The translations under genes were made by a program, and so were the position numbers. Shown here in pieces: positions 8,827-17,070 of a stretch of DNA of 42,916 nucleotides. The stretch is from Sulfobacillus sp. Its GTDB lineage: Bacteria; Bacillota; Sulfobacillia; Sulfobacillales; Sulfobacillaceae. The notes below the pieces were generated by a model. It saw only the letters and a list, made by a program, of their open reading frames with translations. It had not been told where the DNA came from and did no database searches. The DNA lies in NCBI GenBank assembly GCA_027343695.1, contig DAHWKJ010000095.1:1-42916 (forward strand), written 5' to 3'. Position 1 is the stretch's first letter, and every line of letters begins with the position of its first letter.

Positions 8827-9258
8827 ATGAATGCAGCCAGCATGTTTTGGCCCTTGGTGACGCCGGGTCTTTGCATAGGAATTTTAGCTCTGTGGCGAAG
8901 TACGGGGTTGGGGACCATCGTTCATCGTGGCCATCCCTGGTTGGCATCGGGGTTAGAAGTCCGTGCCTTTCATCGCTTGGAACAGCGATTTGCGTCCGAC
9001 CGTCATCTGATTTCGGCGCACATGTTACTGGCCGATGTTATTGGGCGTCAGAATCTTGACCAATTGAGTGCAAACGATCGTCAGTTTGCGTGGCGCGCCC
9101 ATTGTGATTTCGTGATCGTGTCGCGAGACTCCTTAACGATCGAAAAGGTTGTAGAAATCAATGGCGGATTCCATCAAAATCCCCAGCAGAAGATCCACGA
9201 CGGACAGAAAAGAGACATCCTATCCCGTCTAGGAATTACATTGGAAGTATGGGATTAG
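8827..9258 (+). CDS. Membrane-anchored DUF2726-type protein (nuclease-fold-like)
   Basis: A 143-residue protein with an N-terminal hydrophobic segment (FWPLVTPGLCIGILALW) followed by a domain resembling DUF2726: V-R-A-F-H-R-L-E near residue 46, DFVIVSRDSLTIEKVVEING around 95-114, and a C-terminal QKRDILSRLGI motif. DUF2726 is related to PD-(D/E)XK-like nuclease folds; the D-F-V-I-V and V-V-E-I-N-G strands carry the acidic positions. No activity is proven for the family. I chose ATG 8827 because GGGGG lies 8 bases upstream; a GTG at 8806 would add seven residues. It stands alone between the glycosylation operon promoter region and a long intergenic stretch. Confidence 0.6.
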   Translation: MNAASMFWPLVTPGLCIGILALWRSTGLGTIVHRGHPWLASGLEVRAFHRLEQRFASDRHLISAHMLLADVIGRQNLDQLSANDRQFAWRAHCDFVIVSRDSLTIEKVVEINGGFHQNPQQKIHDGQKRDILSRLGITLEVWD

Positions 9259-9558
9259 GTTTTGTGATGCGAGACCATCTAGGTACTAGGATACCGTCGA
9301 CTCGGACATAGTTTACGCAAAAAATGGTGTTCCCAATGGGAGCTACTCCAACGAATCTCTGAATTGCGATGGCCAAAGATCAAAGATCAAAGAGGAAAAC
9401 TCGGCCCATTGTTCACCGCTCATTGCCGCATAGAAAATCGCACCATAGTCACTAGTCACTCTGGCCTATTATAAGGTGGAGTCGATGAACTTCCTAACGG
9501 AGGCACTGAATCCTTCCGCCCAATGTGGCGACAGCATTACTGGAAAGGTGAAACTTGG

Positions 9559-9587
9559 CCGCAACACCTTGATGCTTGGTGTTGCGG
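9559..9587 (+). other. Strong hairpin in the leader of the dehydrogenase gene
   Basis: CCGCAACACC (9559-9568) pairs perfectly with GGTGTTGCGG (9578-9587) across a 9-base loop. There is no U-run after it, so it is not a standard terminator. It lies inside the 470-base stretch 9259-9728, which otherwise shows no convincing gene, no T-box motif and no known riboswitch; a short direct repeat (AAAGATC twice) occurs near 9375. Confidence 0.5.
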
Positions 9588-9728
9588 AACCTAATTTGCT
9601 AGGATTCGATCCAAAGAGATCACGAGGGTCAGGTGGCAAGAGTGAATTGGGGACGGATCATCTGAAGTGCGCGCTGTGTGTGTGCGGCATTGGCTCGCCT
9701 GAACCACACCTGAAGAGGAGTGTGAACC

Positions 9729-10802
9729 ATGCAGTCATTTAATATTGCCCTCATTCCGGGGGATGGGGTGGGTATGGAAACAGTACCGGAGGCGGTCCGA
9801 GTCTTGGACCGAGTAGCCTCTCTATTTAACCAAGTCCGGTTTCGGTATCAAATGTTTGACTGGAGTTGTCAGCGATATCTCGATACGGGATCCATGATGC
9901 CGGCCGATGGGCTTGCTAGGCTCGGAGATTTTGATGCCATCATTATGGGGGCCGTGGGCTATCCCACGGTTCCTGACCATATATCGCTATGGGGACTCCT
10001 GTTGCCAATTCGGCGCACCTTTGACCAATACGTCAATCTTCGGCCGGTGAAACTATTACCAGGAGTCAGGAGCCCATTAAGAGATTACCAAACCGGCGAC
10101 ATTGATTTCATGGTGGTGAGAGAGAATACTGAAGGTGAATACTCTAATATGGGAGGCCGGCTGAGGGCTGGTACGTCCGAAGAAGTCGTGGTACAAAACG
10201 CGGTCTTTACGCGATACGGGACCGAACGGGTGATGCGCTATGCCTTTGAGTTAGCGAGACACTCACGCCAGCATCTCACATCGGCCACGAAGTCCAACGG
10301 GATTAACTACTCCATGCCCTTTTGGGATGATGTATTTCACGAGATTGGTCAGGAATATCCGGGAATTCGGCAGGATAGCAACCACATTGATGCATTGACC
10401 GCGTACTTTATTACCCGTCCGGATAGTTTCGACGTGGTAGTAGCCTCCAATTTATTCGGCGATATCCTGACGGACTTGGGGGCGGCCATCCAAGGTAGTG
10501 TGGGAATTGCGCCGTCGGCTAACATCAATCCCGAAAAGAAATATCCATCCATGTTCGAACCGATCCATGGATCCGCGCCGGACATTGCGGGTCGGGGCAT
10601 TGCCAATCCCATTGGGCAGATTTGGGCTGCTAAAATGATGCTGGATCATCTCGGGCTGGCACCACTAGGCAACCGGGTGTTACAGGCGGTGGAAGCGACC
10701 TTGACAGAAGGCATTAAGACGCCTGATTTGGGGGGCACGGCCACCACTCAAATGGTAACCGATTCGATCATTCGGGGTCTGGACGTTCTGCCTTATGACT
10801 GA
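9729..10802 (+). CDS. Tartrate / D-malate dehydrogenase family protein
   Basis: A 357-residue NAD-dependent beta-decarboxylating dehydrogenase of the isopropylmalate/isocitrate family. HISLWGLLLPIRRTFDQYVN (residues 84-103) with LRPVKLLPGV is the pattern of the tartrate/D-malate branch (TtuC, DmlA) rather than leucine biosynthesis. Catalytic and metal residues are visible: Lys188 in TSATKSNGI, Asp221 in NHIDAL, Asp245 and Asp249 in NLFGDILTDLG, and the NAD loop EPIHGSAPDIAG (277-288). It would oxidise D-malate, tartrate or 3-isopropylmalate-like acids in the cytosol. AGGAG lies 8 bases before the ATG. The neighbouring genes do not belong to leucine synthesis, which supports the catabolic assignment; the exact substrate is unresolved. 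Confidence 0.85.
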   Translation: MQSFNIALIPGDGVGMETVPEAVRVLDRVASLFNQVRFRYQMFDWSCQRYLDTGSMMPADGLARLGDFDAIIMGAVGYPTVPDHISLWGLLLPIRRTFDQYVNLRPVKLLPGVRSPLRDYQTGDIDFMVVRENTEGEYSNMGGRLRAGTSEEVVVQNAVFTRYGTERVMRYAFELARHSRQHLTSATKSNGINYSMPFWDDVFHEIGQEYPGIRQDSNHIDALTAYFITRPDSFDVVVASNLFGDILTDLGAAIQGSVGIAPSANINPEKKYPSMFEPIHGSAPDIAGRGIANPIGQIWAAKMMLDHLGLAPLGNRVLQAVEATLTEGIKTPDLGGTATTQMVTDSIIRGLDVLPYD

Positions 10803-10827
10803 TTAGGTGTCTTCGATTTATGGAGCG

Positions 10828-12072
10828 TCAGGGGGCGTTGACGTTGAGTTCCGAGGCTGGCCGATCAGGCGTCGGTGGGTGGATGCTAACAATTACGGCG
10901 AGCGCGACTCCGGAGGCCAGCACACTCACCCAAAACATGGCGCCATACCAACCGTGTTGCCAGGCGATGCTGACCCCAGCCAACGGGGCCGCTACCAAGA
11001 GGCCCAGGGCTTGACTCATGTTCACGAATCCGTAGAGCACCCCGTGATACTGGAGTGGGTTCTCAGACGGAGGGAGAGCGTGGCTCAGTAAGTCTGTCCC
11101 CCACGGATACGATATGACTTGAATCCCACCCCAAAAGATTCCGCCGATAAAGAGTATGCCGAAGGCTGGTGCCACGGAGTGGATTACGGTGCCGGTACTT
11201 CCGATGATTCCAAATGCGGCGGTAGACACGATGAGAAGATGTCGAGGGGACTTTGCACGATAGAGCCTTCCAAAACTCATTGCCGTTAAGATCCCCGATA
11301 CCGTAAATATCGACATCCCGAGCGCGGAATCGATGAGGGTTCCGTGTAGGGTATGAATCATGTATAACGTGAAAAATGACGCCATGGATTCGAACGCGAG
11401 CCACCAGAGAACCTGCGCCACGAGGTACTTGGCGATATTTCCACGTACCCATTCTAGACTTGAACCATGAATTGGAGCGGGTTCTCTAGGGATGGGGGCT
11501 TCGCGGACACCGAATGTGGTAATGAATCCTCCAGCCAGAATGAGGGCACCGGTGAGCCAGAACGCGCCCTGGTGTAGATAGTGCCAGAGCAGGGGAATCG
11601 GCAAAAAGGCTATCAAGTTTCCGACTAACCACCAAAGGTTCAAGATGCCCGATGCCCGTCCCCAGAATTTAGGTGGGGTAATATCCGGCATCCAGGCTTG
11701 ATAGGGGGTCGGGCTCAGTTGCTGGAAGAAGTAAAACGTGAGAAGACTCGCGATGGCGAAACCGAGGGCCCTTTCATAGGTGAACAATACCCAACTCACC
11801 GCAGCAAAAGGAAAGGCAATGAATAAGAAGGGACGGCGTCGACCCCAGGGGGTCGTGTAGCGATCACTGAGCCATCCGGTAAGGGGATTCAGAATTAATC
11901 CCAGGAGGCCCTCCATACCCAGAATCAGACCAATTAGGGGCTGAGATCGGGTGACTAGGCTTAAAAGGTCGGCCGCAAACACCTTGTTGACGCCAAAGCC
12001 TATATTGCGTGCCATCCCAGCCATTCCCAAACGCGTCATTTCTGATGGAGAATATTTGTCCTCGGGATCCAT
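10828..12072 (-). CDS. MFS transporter, GPH/sugar-cation symporter-like
   Basis: A 414-residue membrane protein with about 12 hydrophobic helices. The loop GWLSDRYTTPWGRRRPFLFI (about residues 65-84) is the MFS signature in the form common to GPH sugar:cation and sucrose-type carriers, where D-R and G-R-R-R-P-F are conserved. I use ATG 12072, one base after the stop of the phosphodiesterase gene, with AGGA 10 bases upstream; GTG 12081 is an overlapping alternative. Coupling with a glycerophosphodiester phosphodiesterase suggests uptake or export of a glycerol-phosphate or sugar compound, but the substrate is not readable. It converges with the dehydrogenase gene with a gap of only ~25 bases and no obvious terminator. 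Confidence 0.8.
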   Translation of the reverse strand: MDPEDKYSPSEMTRLGMAGMARNIGFGVNKVFAADLLSLVTRSQPLIGLILGMEGLLGLILNPLTGWLSDRYTTPWGRRRPFLFIAFPFAAVSWVLFTYERALGFAIASLLTFYFFQQLSPTPYQAWMPDITPPKFWGRASGILNLWWLVGNLIAFLPIPLLWHYLHQGAFWLTGALILAGGFITTFGVREAPIPREPAPIHGSSLEWVRGNIAKYLVAQVLWWLAFESMASFFTLYMIHTLHGTLIDSALGMSIFTVSGILTAMSFGRLYRAKSPRHLLIVSTAAFGIIGSTGTVIHSVAPAFGILFIGGIFWGGIQVISYPWGTDLLSHALPPSENPLQYHGVLYGFVNMSQALGLLVAAPLAGVSIAWQHGWYGAMFWVSVLASGVALAVIVSIHPPTPDRPASELNVNAP

Positions 12073-12073
12073 G

Positions 12074-12754
12074 TTAGGCACGTCCTAGGCTGGCTAGGAC
12101 TCGGTCAGGACGATCGGATGAAATGCCATCGACCCCAATATCCACGCATTGTTGGATGTCGGCCTCGCTATTGGGGGTCCATACTGTCACCAAGAGGTTT
12201 TGTCGGTGGATTTCGTCGACGAGAGTCCGATTAATTAATTGATGGTGAAGAGCAAGCATCTGGGTGTGTGCCGACTTTGCCATATGCGGCAAATCGACCG
12301 GGACTCCCACCAACAAGATTCCGGTTTGTAGGCGGGGAAAGTGGTCGCTTAAGGTTTTGATCGCATCGTGAAAGAAAGAAATGGGCGCAATGCGCTCAAT
12401 GAGGGGAGGATTGTCCTGCAGTAGAGTTAACAAGGCCGCTACGACCTTTGGCGTCTTCAGTTCGACAACCACCGGAATGTGGATGGCTTCTAACAGTGCA
12501 GGCAAGGTAGGAACGCCCAAACCATCACCGACATCGATTTGTCTCAGTTCTTTTGCGGTCAATTGCGCCACCTGGACGGGGCGGGCCCCAGTGCGCTCCA
12601 AGGTCTCGTCATGAATGACCATTAATTGTCCATCTCGACTCAGGTGGACGTCGCACTCGACTAAATCGACTCCGAGCGCCTCCGATTGGATAAATGCTGT
12701 CAGCGTATTTTCTGCAAACAATTCCCCACCACCACGATGCGCAATGACCCACAT
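12074..12754 (-). CDS. Glycerophosphodiester phosphodiesterase
   Basis: A 226-residue cytosolic enzyme that hydrolyses glycerophosphodiesters to glycerol 3-phosphate and an alcohol. The family motifs are present: IAHRGGGELFAENT at residues ~4-17 (catalytic His, Arg and metal-binding Glu), DLVECDVHLSRDGQLMVIHD (~32-51) with the metal Glu/Asp and second catalytic His, VVELK (~110), and the C-terminal TVWTPN and GVDGISSDRPD. The length is that of the short UgpQ-like forms. I start at ATG 12754, with GGAGG 8 bases upstream; no signal peptide is present. It is translationally coupled to the MFS gene that follows, so transport and hydrolysis of the same compound class is likely. Confidence 0.9.
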   Translation of the reverse strand: MWVIAHRGGGELFAENTLTAFIQSEALGVDLVECDVHLSRDGQLMVIHDETLERTGARPVQVAQLTAKELRQIDVGDGLGVPTLPALLEAIHIPVVVELKTPKVVAALLTLLQDNPPLIERIAPISFFHDAIKTLSDHFPRLQTGILLVGVPVDLPHMAKSAHTQMLALHHQLINRTLVDEIHRQNLLVTVWTPNSEADIQQCVDIGVDGISSDRPDRVLASLGRA

Positions 12755-12969
12755 GAGGATTTCCTCCCATTTATCTTGTCCCTCCTCTATTCGCCTTAAT
12801 TCACAATGTTCCTGCTTGAGACCCAGGAGCATACGGGATGGGACCGGAGTGGGACATGGAGCATCGATTCGCGGCCGCATGGGCTGATCAGCAGGAACCT
12901 GTAGGGGGAAAAGAAGTGTGGCCGGCGGATCGAACCGAACACTCGGGGTCGATCCCTTTTAGGACTGGA

Positions 12970-13617
12970 TTAGCTGGGAGTTAGAGATCCTTTGGCCACG
13001 ACGTCGCCGAGTGTCGTGCTCGCGGTCCACCCGGCTTCGGCCGGACAGATGACCAGCGTGGAACCGGATCCGGCTTCTGCTAGCCCGCTGAAACTCGCTT
13101 GATTGGTCTTTAGATGAAGCGGGCCTAAGGCTTGCTCGTGATGTCCTTTGACGCTCCATAGTTCGTATACCTGCCCAGACGGCAAGGTGGTGAGTCCTCG
13201 GATGTGTACCGTTAAGTGATGGGTGACCAGGTTTAGCACCGCCGTTCCATGCACGGCTGAGTTGGTGCTCGTGAGTCGGGCTTCGAGTTGATCCGCTGCA
13301 AAGATCGGATGGGGAGTTGTCGGTTTTTGATAGACGTTAAATGCCAGGGCCATAGCGCCTAGGGCGAGTCCGGCAACGGCCGCAGAAATCACGCGATAGC
13401 GTGGCCTTTGAGGACTTATCCGATTTCTAATGGCCTTCCAGGTTGCTCTAGGAGGCTTCATTGGGGCCTCTAAGAACACTAAAGCATCCTCCATCGCCAC
13501 TTGCTCTCTGAGGGCATCTTGGCACGCTGGACATATCGCGAGATGATGTTGGTATTCTATTTTTTCGATGGCTGTCAGGTCACCCGACAGCCGTCGGGTC
13601 AGTTCACAATGTTCCAC
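12970..13617 (-). CDS. Anti-sigma factor, zinc-finger/RskA type
   Basis: A 215-residue membrane protein. Residues 1-50 form a zinc-binding anti-sigma domain with MEHCELT and HLAICPAC (H-x3-C-x2-C), which should hold the ECF sigma factor at the membrane. One hydrophobic helix lies at ~75-95 (VISAAVAGLALGAMALAF). The outer region of ~115 residues matches the RskA-type C-terminal domain, with VYELWSV and a conserved beta-rich pattern, and probably senses an envelope signal. Its start overlaps the end of the sigma gene, the standard order for a sigma/anti-sigma pair. What it senses is unknown. Confidence 0.85.
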   Translation of the reverse strand: MEHCELTRRLSGDLTAIEKIEYQHHLAICPACQDALREQVAMEDALVFLEAPMKPPRATWKAIRNRISPQRPRYRVISAAVAGLALGAMALAFNVYQKPTTPHPIFAADQLEARLTSTNSAVHGTAVLNLVTHHLTVHIRGLTTLPSGQVYELWSVKGHHEQALGPLHLKTNQASFSGLAEAGSGSTLVICPAEAGWTASTTLGDVVAKGSLTPS

Positions 13618-14170
13618 TGTGTTCCTCCTGGTTTACGACGATGCGCAACCGATTCAGTGCCAACCGCAACCGACTTTTTACGGTGCCTTGGGGGACACCC
13701 AATTGTGACGCCGTTTCCCGTACCGAGTGCCCTTCCACCACGATCATTTTCAGGACGTTTTGTTGATCGCTCGGCAGGGTCCGCATCAGGGATTCCACAT
13801 GGTCTAGATCGGTGATGGTTTCTAACGCGGCATCGTCCTTGCGGAATAGCGCATCATCCATCCCTTCTAACCCTAACCATTCCCCAGTCGGCATAGCTCG
13901 CATGCGGTCATACGTCGCGTGGCGAGCTATAGTAAAAAGCCAGGATCGAAAGCTGCCTTTGGTGGAATCCCAACGCGGGACAGCCTTCCACACTTTAAAA
14001 AACACGTCTTGGGTCACCTCTTCGGCGAGACCCACATCGTGAAGTCGTGAAAAGGCCAAGGAATAGACGGCATGACCATAGAGGTCATATAAAGTCTTCA
14101 AGCCATCGGGGTTGCGATCTCGTATCGCTTGAATACCTGCGATGGTCCGTCGGTCCTCTCGTTGTTTCAC
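13604..14170 (-). CDS. ECF RNA polymerase sigma factor
   Basis: A 188-residue sigma-70 family factor with only regions 2 and 4. Region 2 is around residues 22-90 (LYDLYGHAVYSLAF, EEVTQDVFFKVWK, SFRSWLFTIARH); region 4 is ~125-180 (LPSDQQNVLKMIVVEGHSV, then LGVPQGTVKSRLRLAL as the helix-turn-helix). It starts at GTG 14170 with AAGGGG 7 bases upstream. The downstream zinc-finger RskA-type protein is its likely regulator. This is the SigK/SigL-like pairing of Gram-positive bacteria, which answers redox or envelope stress; the regulon cannot be read here. The Asn-Asp rich spacer around residues 95-115 is not unusual. Confidence 0.9.
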   Translation of the reverse strand: MKQREDRRTIAGIQAIRDRNPDGLKTLYDLYGHAVYSLAFSRLHDVGLAEEVTQDVFFKVWKAVPRWDSTKGSFRSWLFTIARHATYDRMRAMPTGEWLGLEGMDDALFRKDDAALETITDLDHVESLMRTLPSDQQNVLKMIVVEGHSVRETASQLGVPQGTVKSRLRLALNRLRIVVNQEEHSGTL

Positions 14171-14193
14171 GACGACACCCCTTCTCTGTCTCC

Positions 14194-14222
14194 ATTATAA
14201 ACAACCAGCACGGATAGTGATC
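14194..14222 (-). promoter_or_regulatory. Candidate promoter for the sigma/anti-sigma operon
   Basis: On the minus strand a perfect TATAAT (14194-14199) lies 24 bases before the GTG start, with GATCAC (14217-14222) 17 bases upstream as a poor -35. A second possibility is an ECF-like pair TGTAACG ... CGGAT slightly upstream, which would allow self-activation. Confidence 0.35.
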
Positions 14223-14275
14223 CGATTACCGCATTGTTTTCGTTACATAGAAGAGAGTGCATCGGGGGTAATGGT

Positions 14276-15283
14276 GTGGTGACCGACAACGACTCAAAAA
14301 TTGCGATAAGCCCCAGAACCCAACGACAACGCTGGGACCAGGAATCTGTGAAGCGCGCCATCCAAGATCGGGCAGCCAGTTCCGAACGCCTGAATGCGAA
14401 GGCGGTCGAGATGGAAAATTCTCGGCTCATTGCGGCCGCCCGACGACTCTATGGGAATTGGAATAATGCATTGCTGGCTGCGGGCGTGGATCCGACGTCA
14501 GTCCGGCCCCCAAGCACCCGTCGCCCGCGAGGTTCATGGAGCCGCGAAACGATCATTGAGCAGATTCGTCGTTATGCGGACAGGGAAGTGCCCCTCTATG
14601 CTCACCATATGCGAGGCGTCGATAATAGTTTGGTATCCGCCGCGACGTATTACTTTGGTTCCTGGGCGCAAGCCTTGGAGGCGGCGGGAGAAGATCCTGG
14701 CTCGATCCGGCGCAATATACCTCGGGATTCCGAGCAAATTATCGGAGCGATTCGCGATTTGACCACGGCACAGGTCAGTGTGCGGGATTTTTCCATTCGA
14801 CGTCATCACCGGGCCCTCTACGGAGCGGCTCAAAAGCATTTTGGCTCTTGGCGTAACGCACTTAAAGTCAGTGGTGTGGAAGAATCGGGGCGCGGGCCAA
14901 ACTCCCGTTGGAGTCGTGAGGACATGCAGGCCATTGTGTTGGAGTATGTTGCCGTAGGATATCCATTAAGCCGTGTATTTCGCCGACACTCCCACCTTAA
15001 GGCGGCGATTCTTCGGGAATGGGGAAGTTTAGAGGCGTTCCAACAAGACCTAAACTGGGATCCACGACCAGACTCAGACACCATAGGTAAAAAGTTGAGA
15101 GGGATATTAGCGAGTCGTGGCATTGCACCGCAAGATTTTGCCAAGAACATTGGGATACCGCTTCCCGTGTTAGATGCCTATGAGAGCGGGCGGATACCGT
15201 TACCGCTCGTCATAGCTCATCGGATTGCTGTCGCGTTAGAGGTGTCTTTGGATACGTTCGTGGATCTCACCCAAGACCGCTAA
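14276..15283 (+). CDS. Tandem-repeat putative DNA-binding protein with C-terminal XRE helix-turn-helix
   Basis: A 335-residue protein made of about four tandem units of ~55-65 residues followed by an XRE domain. Each unit has an N-terminal Trp or Arg-Asp (RWDQES, SWSRET, PRDSEQ, RWSRED), a middle helix, and a (Y/F)G(N/S)W..AL..(A/S)G end, at about residues 19-77, 87-145, 148-203 and 211-259. This matches the homing-endonuclease-associated (HNH-associated) repeat, a helix-rich module thought to read DNA, but no nuclease domain is present. Residues ~266-331 form an XRE-type helix-turn-helix (LASRGIAPQDFAKNIGIPLP). I choose GTG 14276 since GGGGG is 7 bases upstream. A close paralog without the XRE part is encoded at 36362-37228. 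Likely a transcription or chromosome-structure factor; no target known. Confidence 0.7.
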   Translation: MVTDNDSKIAISPRTQRQRWDQESVKRAIQDRAASSERLNAKAVEMENSRLIAAARRLYGNWNNALLAAGVDPTSVRPPSTRRPRGSWSRETIIEQIRRYADREVPLYAHHMRGVDNSLVSAATYYFGSWAQALEAAGEDPGSIRRNIPRDSEQIIGAIRDLTTAQVSVRDFSIRRHHRALYGAAQKHFGSWRNALKVSGVEESGRGPNSRWSREDMQAIVLEYVAVGYPLSRVFRRHSHLKAAILREWGSLEAFQQDLNWDPRPDSDTIGKKLRGILASRGIAPQDFAKNIGIPLPVLDAYESGRIPLPLVIAHRIAVALEVSLDTFVDLTQDR

Positions 15284-15376
15284 CGTCTCCTACGTCTAGG
15301 ACAGAGGGGATGGGATGGCATCCGCCAGCCCCGGCCATGTTAAAATGGCATAAACATGGTTATTGCGGGGGCTATC

Positions 15377-16969
15377 ATGGAACTTCGGCAGGTCCCACCA
15401 GAACTCTTGGCCCAACTGCTTACGCTCACGCGCGATCTTACGGCCGGTCGTGAGTTAGACGTCCTATTGCATCACATTTTGGAGGGCAGTACCACACTCA
15501 TTCCCGGAGCCGATTTTGCCTGTGTGTTTTTATACCAACCGGAAGACAACGCATTGGTGCCGGTGGGTGGAATCGGGTTTGATATGCGATACATGAAGGA
15601 CGTGTGGATTAAACCCGGGGAATCCTTGACAGGAAAAGCTTTTGTAGAACGCATGCCGTTATTGTTGCCCAATCCCCAATCGATTCGTCAAGCCCAATCC
15701 AATTTGACACCCGAACATGCTGCCCTGGTACGCCGCGCGGTTGGACGACCAGAGAACCCTGTGCGCAGTTCGCTCGCAGTGCCGCTCATGGTGGGACCGA
15801 GAACGGTTGGGGTTTTGGTGATCGACAACTATGATACCGATCGCGACTTTGATGAGGTCGACCTCGCGGTGGCGACATCCCTCGCTGACCATGCTGCGGT
15901 AGCCGTCCTGAATGCAGAAGACTATCAACGGGCTAAAAGGGCGTCGTCCGATTTACGAGAAATGGCTCGTGTGCAGAGGCTTCTCATGGCGTGTATGTCA
16001 TCTCCTGACGCCAGCGTAAAGAAATTAGGAGAAACACTAGGGGCTATCCTGCGAAAACCTCTCGCAATTTACGATGACGATCAGCGGCTGTTGATGGGTT
16101 ATGGGGATCGGGTGCCAGACCCAGAGGAATTTATCATCCAAACCGGAACGGAGGTCTTAGGGCGGCTCATCATGGGGCGTGGTCCGGCCGGTGGGCGCGA
16201 GCAAACCGTGGTGGAACAGGCGTTGCCTTTGATCGCGATCGAGATGATGAAAACCCGTGCCTTGGAGGCCGAGCGCCATCGGGTCGAAAGGGATGCTTTT
16301 CGCGGCTTGTGGAAACGCGATCCCCTGGTTGCCGAAAATTTTGCGAAAACCTACGGTCTGGAACGCTCGGATTGGCAGGCCCTCGTGATTGCCAACCTCG
16401 ATGGACCGCGGATAAAGGCGCTGGATGAATGGACGCGGGAAAAGAATGTACCGTATACCTGGAGTGATGACGCGGCCATTTTGGTTGTCGTAAAAGACCG
16501 CATCACATCCTTATTGGAATGGTTAGCACCGCTATCCGTCCATATTTACCGGGGGAATTTCCGACAGGGCGCAGTCTGGCTCAGTCAAGAAATTCGCGGG
16601 GTCGTTACGTTGTGGCGAATAGCTCCCACCGGTCTCGATCTCCATCATGAAGACGACCGCGAAATCTTTTTGGAGCATTATCCTGAACTGCTTCTGTTGG
16701 ATACCGTCCCGGGAGACACCCGTCAAGATTTTGTGGACAAACTCTTAGCACCGGTCGCCCAGGATTCGGTTTTAATCCGTACTATCGCCACCTGGATGCG
16801 GACGAATCGGTCGTATGATGACACGGCTGCTTTGCTCCATACCCATCCCAATACCATTCGCTATCGCTTGGAGAAGGCTTCACAGCTGTTGGGACACTCC
16901 CTCACCGAGGACCGGTTCCTGATGCAACTACGGTTGGCATTTTTTTTGACGGTCGACGTTCATTTGTAA
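15377..16969 (+). CDS. GAF-domain regulator with PucR-type C-terminal helix-turn-helix
   Basis: A protein of ~530 residues. Residues ~15-185 form a GAF sensor domain (GADFACVFLY, SSLAVPLMVG, GVLVIDNY, DLAVATSLADHAAVAVLNAE). A middle region of ~250 residues follows, and the end carries the PucR/CdaR-type helix-turn-helix: TWMRTNRSYDDTAALLHTHP followed by NTIRYRLEKA, with the YDDTA...LxxHpNTIRYRL pattern. ATG 15377 has GGGGG 6 bases upstream; ATG 15356 lacks a site. It lies directly in front of two amidohydrolases and a transporter in the same direction, so it very likely controls them in response to an N-acyl amino acid, purine-like or peptide ligand. The ligand is unknown. Confidence 0.85.
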   Translation: MELRQVPPELLAQLLTLTRDLTAGRELDVLLHHILEGSTTLIPGADFACVFLYQPEDNALVPVGGIGFDMRYMKDVWIKPGESLTGKAFVERMPLLLPNPQSIRQAQSNLTPEHAALVRRAVGRPENPVRSSLAVPLMVGPRTVGVLVIDNYDTDRDFDEVDLAVATSLADHAAVAVLNAEDYQRAKRASSDLREMARVQRLLMACMSSPDASVKKLGETLGAILRKPLAIYDDDQRLLMGYGDRVPDPEEFIIQTGTEVLGRLIMGRGPAGGREQTVVEQALPLIAIEMMKTRALEAERHRVERDAFRGLWKRDPLVAENFAKTYGLERSDWQALVIANLDGPRIKALDEWTREKNVPYTWSDDAAILVVVKDRITSLLEWLAPLSVHIYRGNFRQGAVWLSQEIRGVVTLWRIAPTGLDLHHEDDREIFLEHYPELLLLDTVPGDTRQDFVDKLLAPVAQDSVLIRTIATWMRTNRSYDDTAALLHTHPNTIRYRLEKASQLLGHSLTEDRFLMQLRLAFFLTVDVHL

Positions 16970-16978
16970 ACGGTTCTA

Positions 16979-16996
16979 AAAATATCGCGAAATTTT
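16979..16996. promoter_or_regulatory. Near-palindrome, candidate operator for the PucR-type regulator
   Basis: AAAATATCGCGAAATTTT is symmetric at 16 of 18 positions around a central TCGCGA. It lies in the ~100-base gap between the regulator and the first amidohydrolase, with TTGACC ~8 bases after it as a possible -35 box. Its position fits an operator for the downstream operon. Confidence 0.4.
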
Positions 16997-17070
16997 GGAA
17001 TCTTGACCATAGCCGATCGTCTGGGTTACCCGCCATTCTAGAGAGGATACAAAGAATGGAGGGACGCGGC

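Noticed and set aside
9259..9728. T-box or amino acid riboswitch in the leader of the dehydrogenase gene
   Set aside because: No TGGNACCGCG-like T-box sequence or known aptamer consensus is present.
9485..9742. An 86-codon plus-strand frame with a ribosome-like site before the dehydrogenase gene
   Set aside because: It overlaps the real start, contains the hairpin, has low-complexity-type composition and no known motif.
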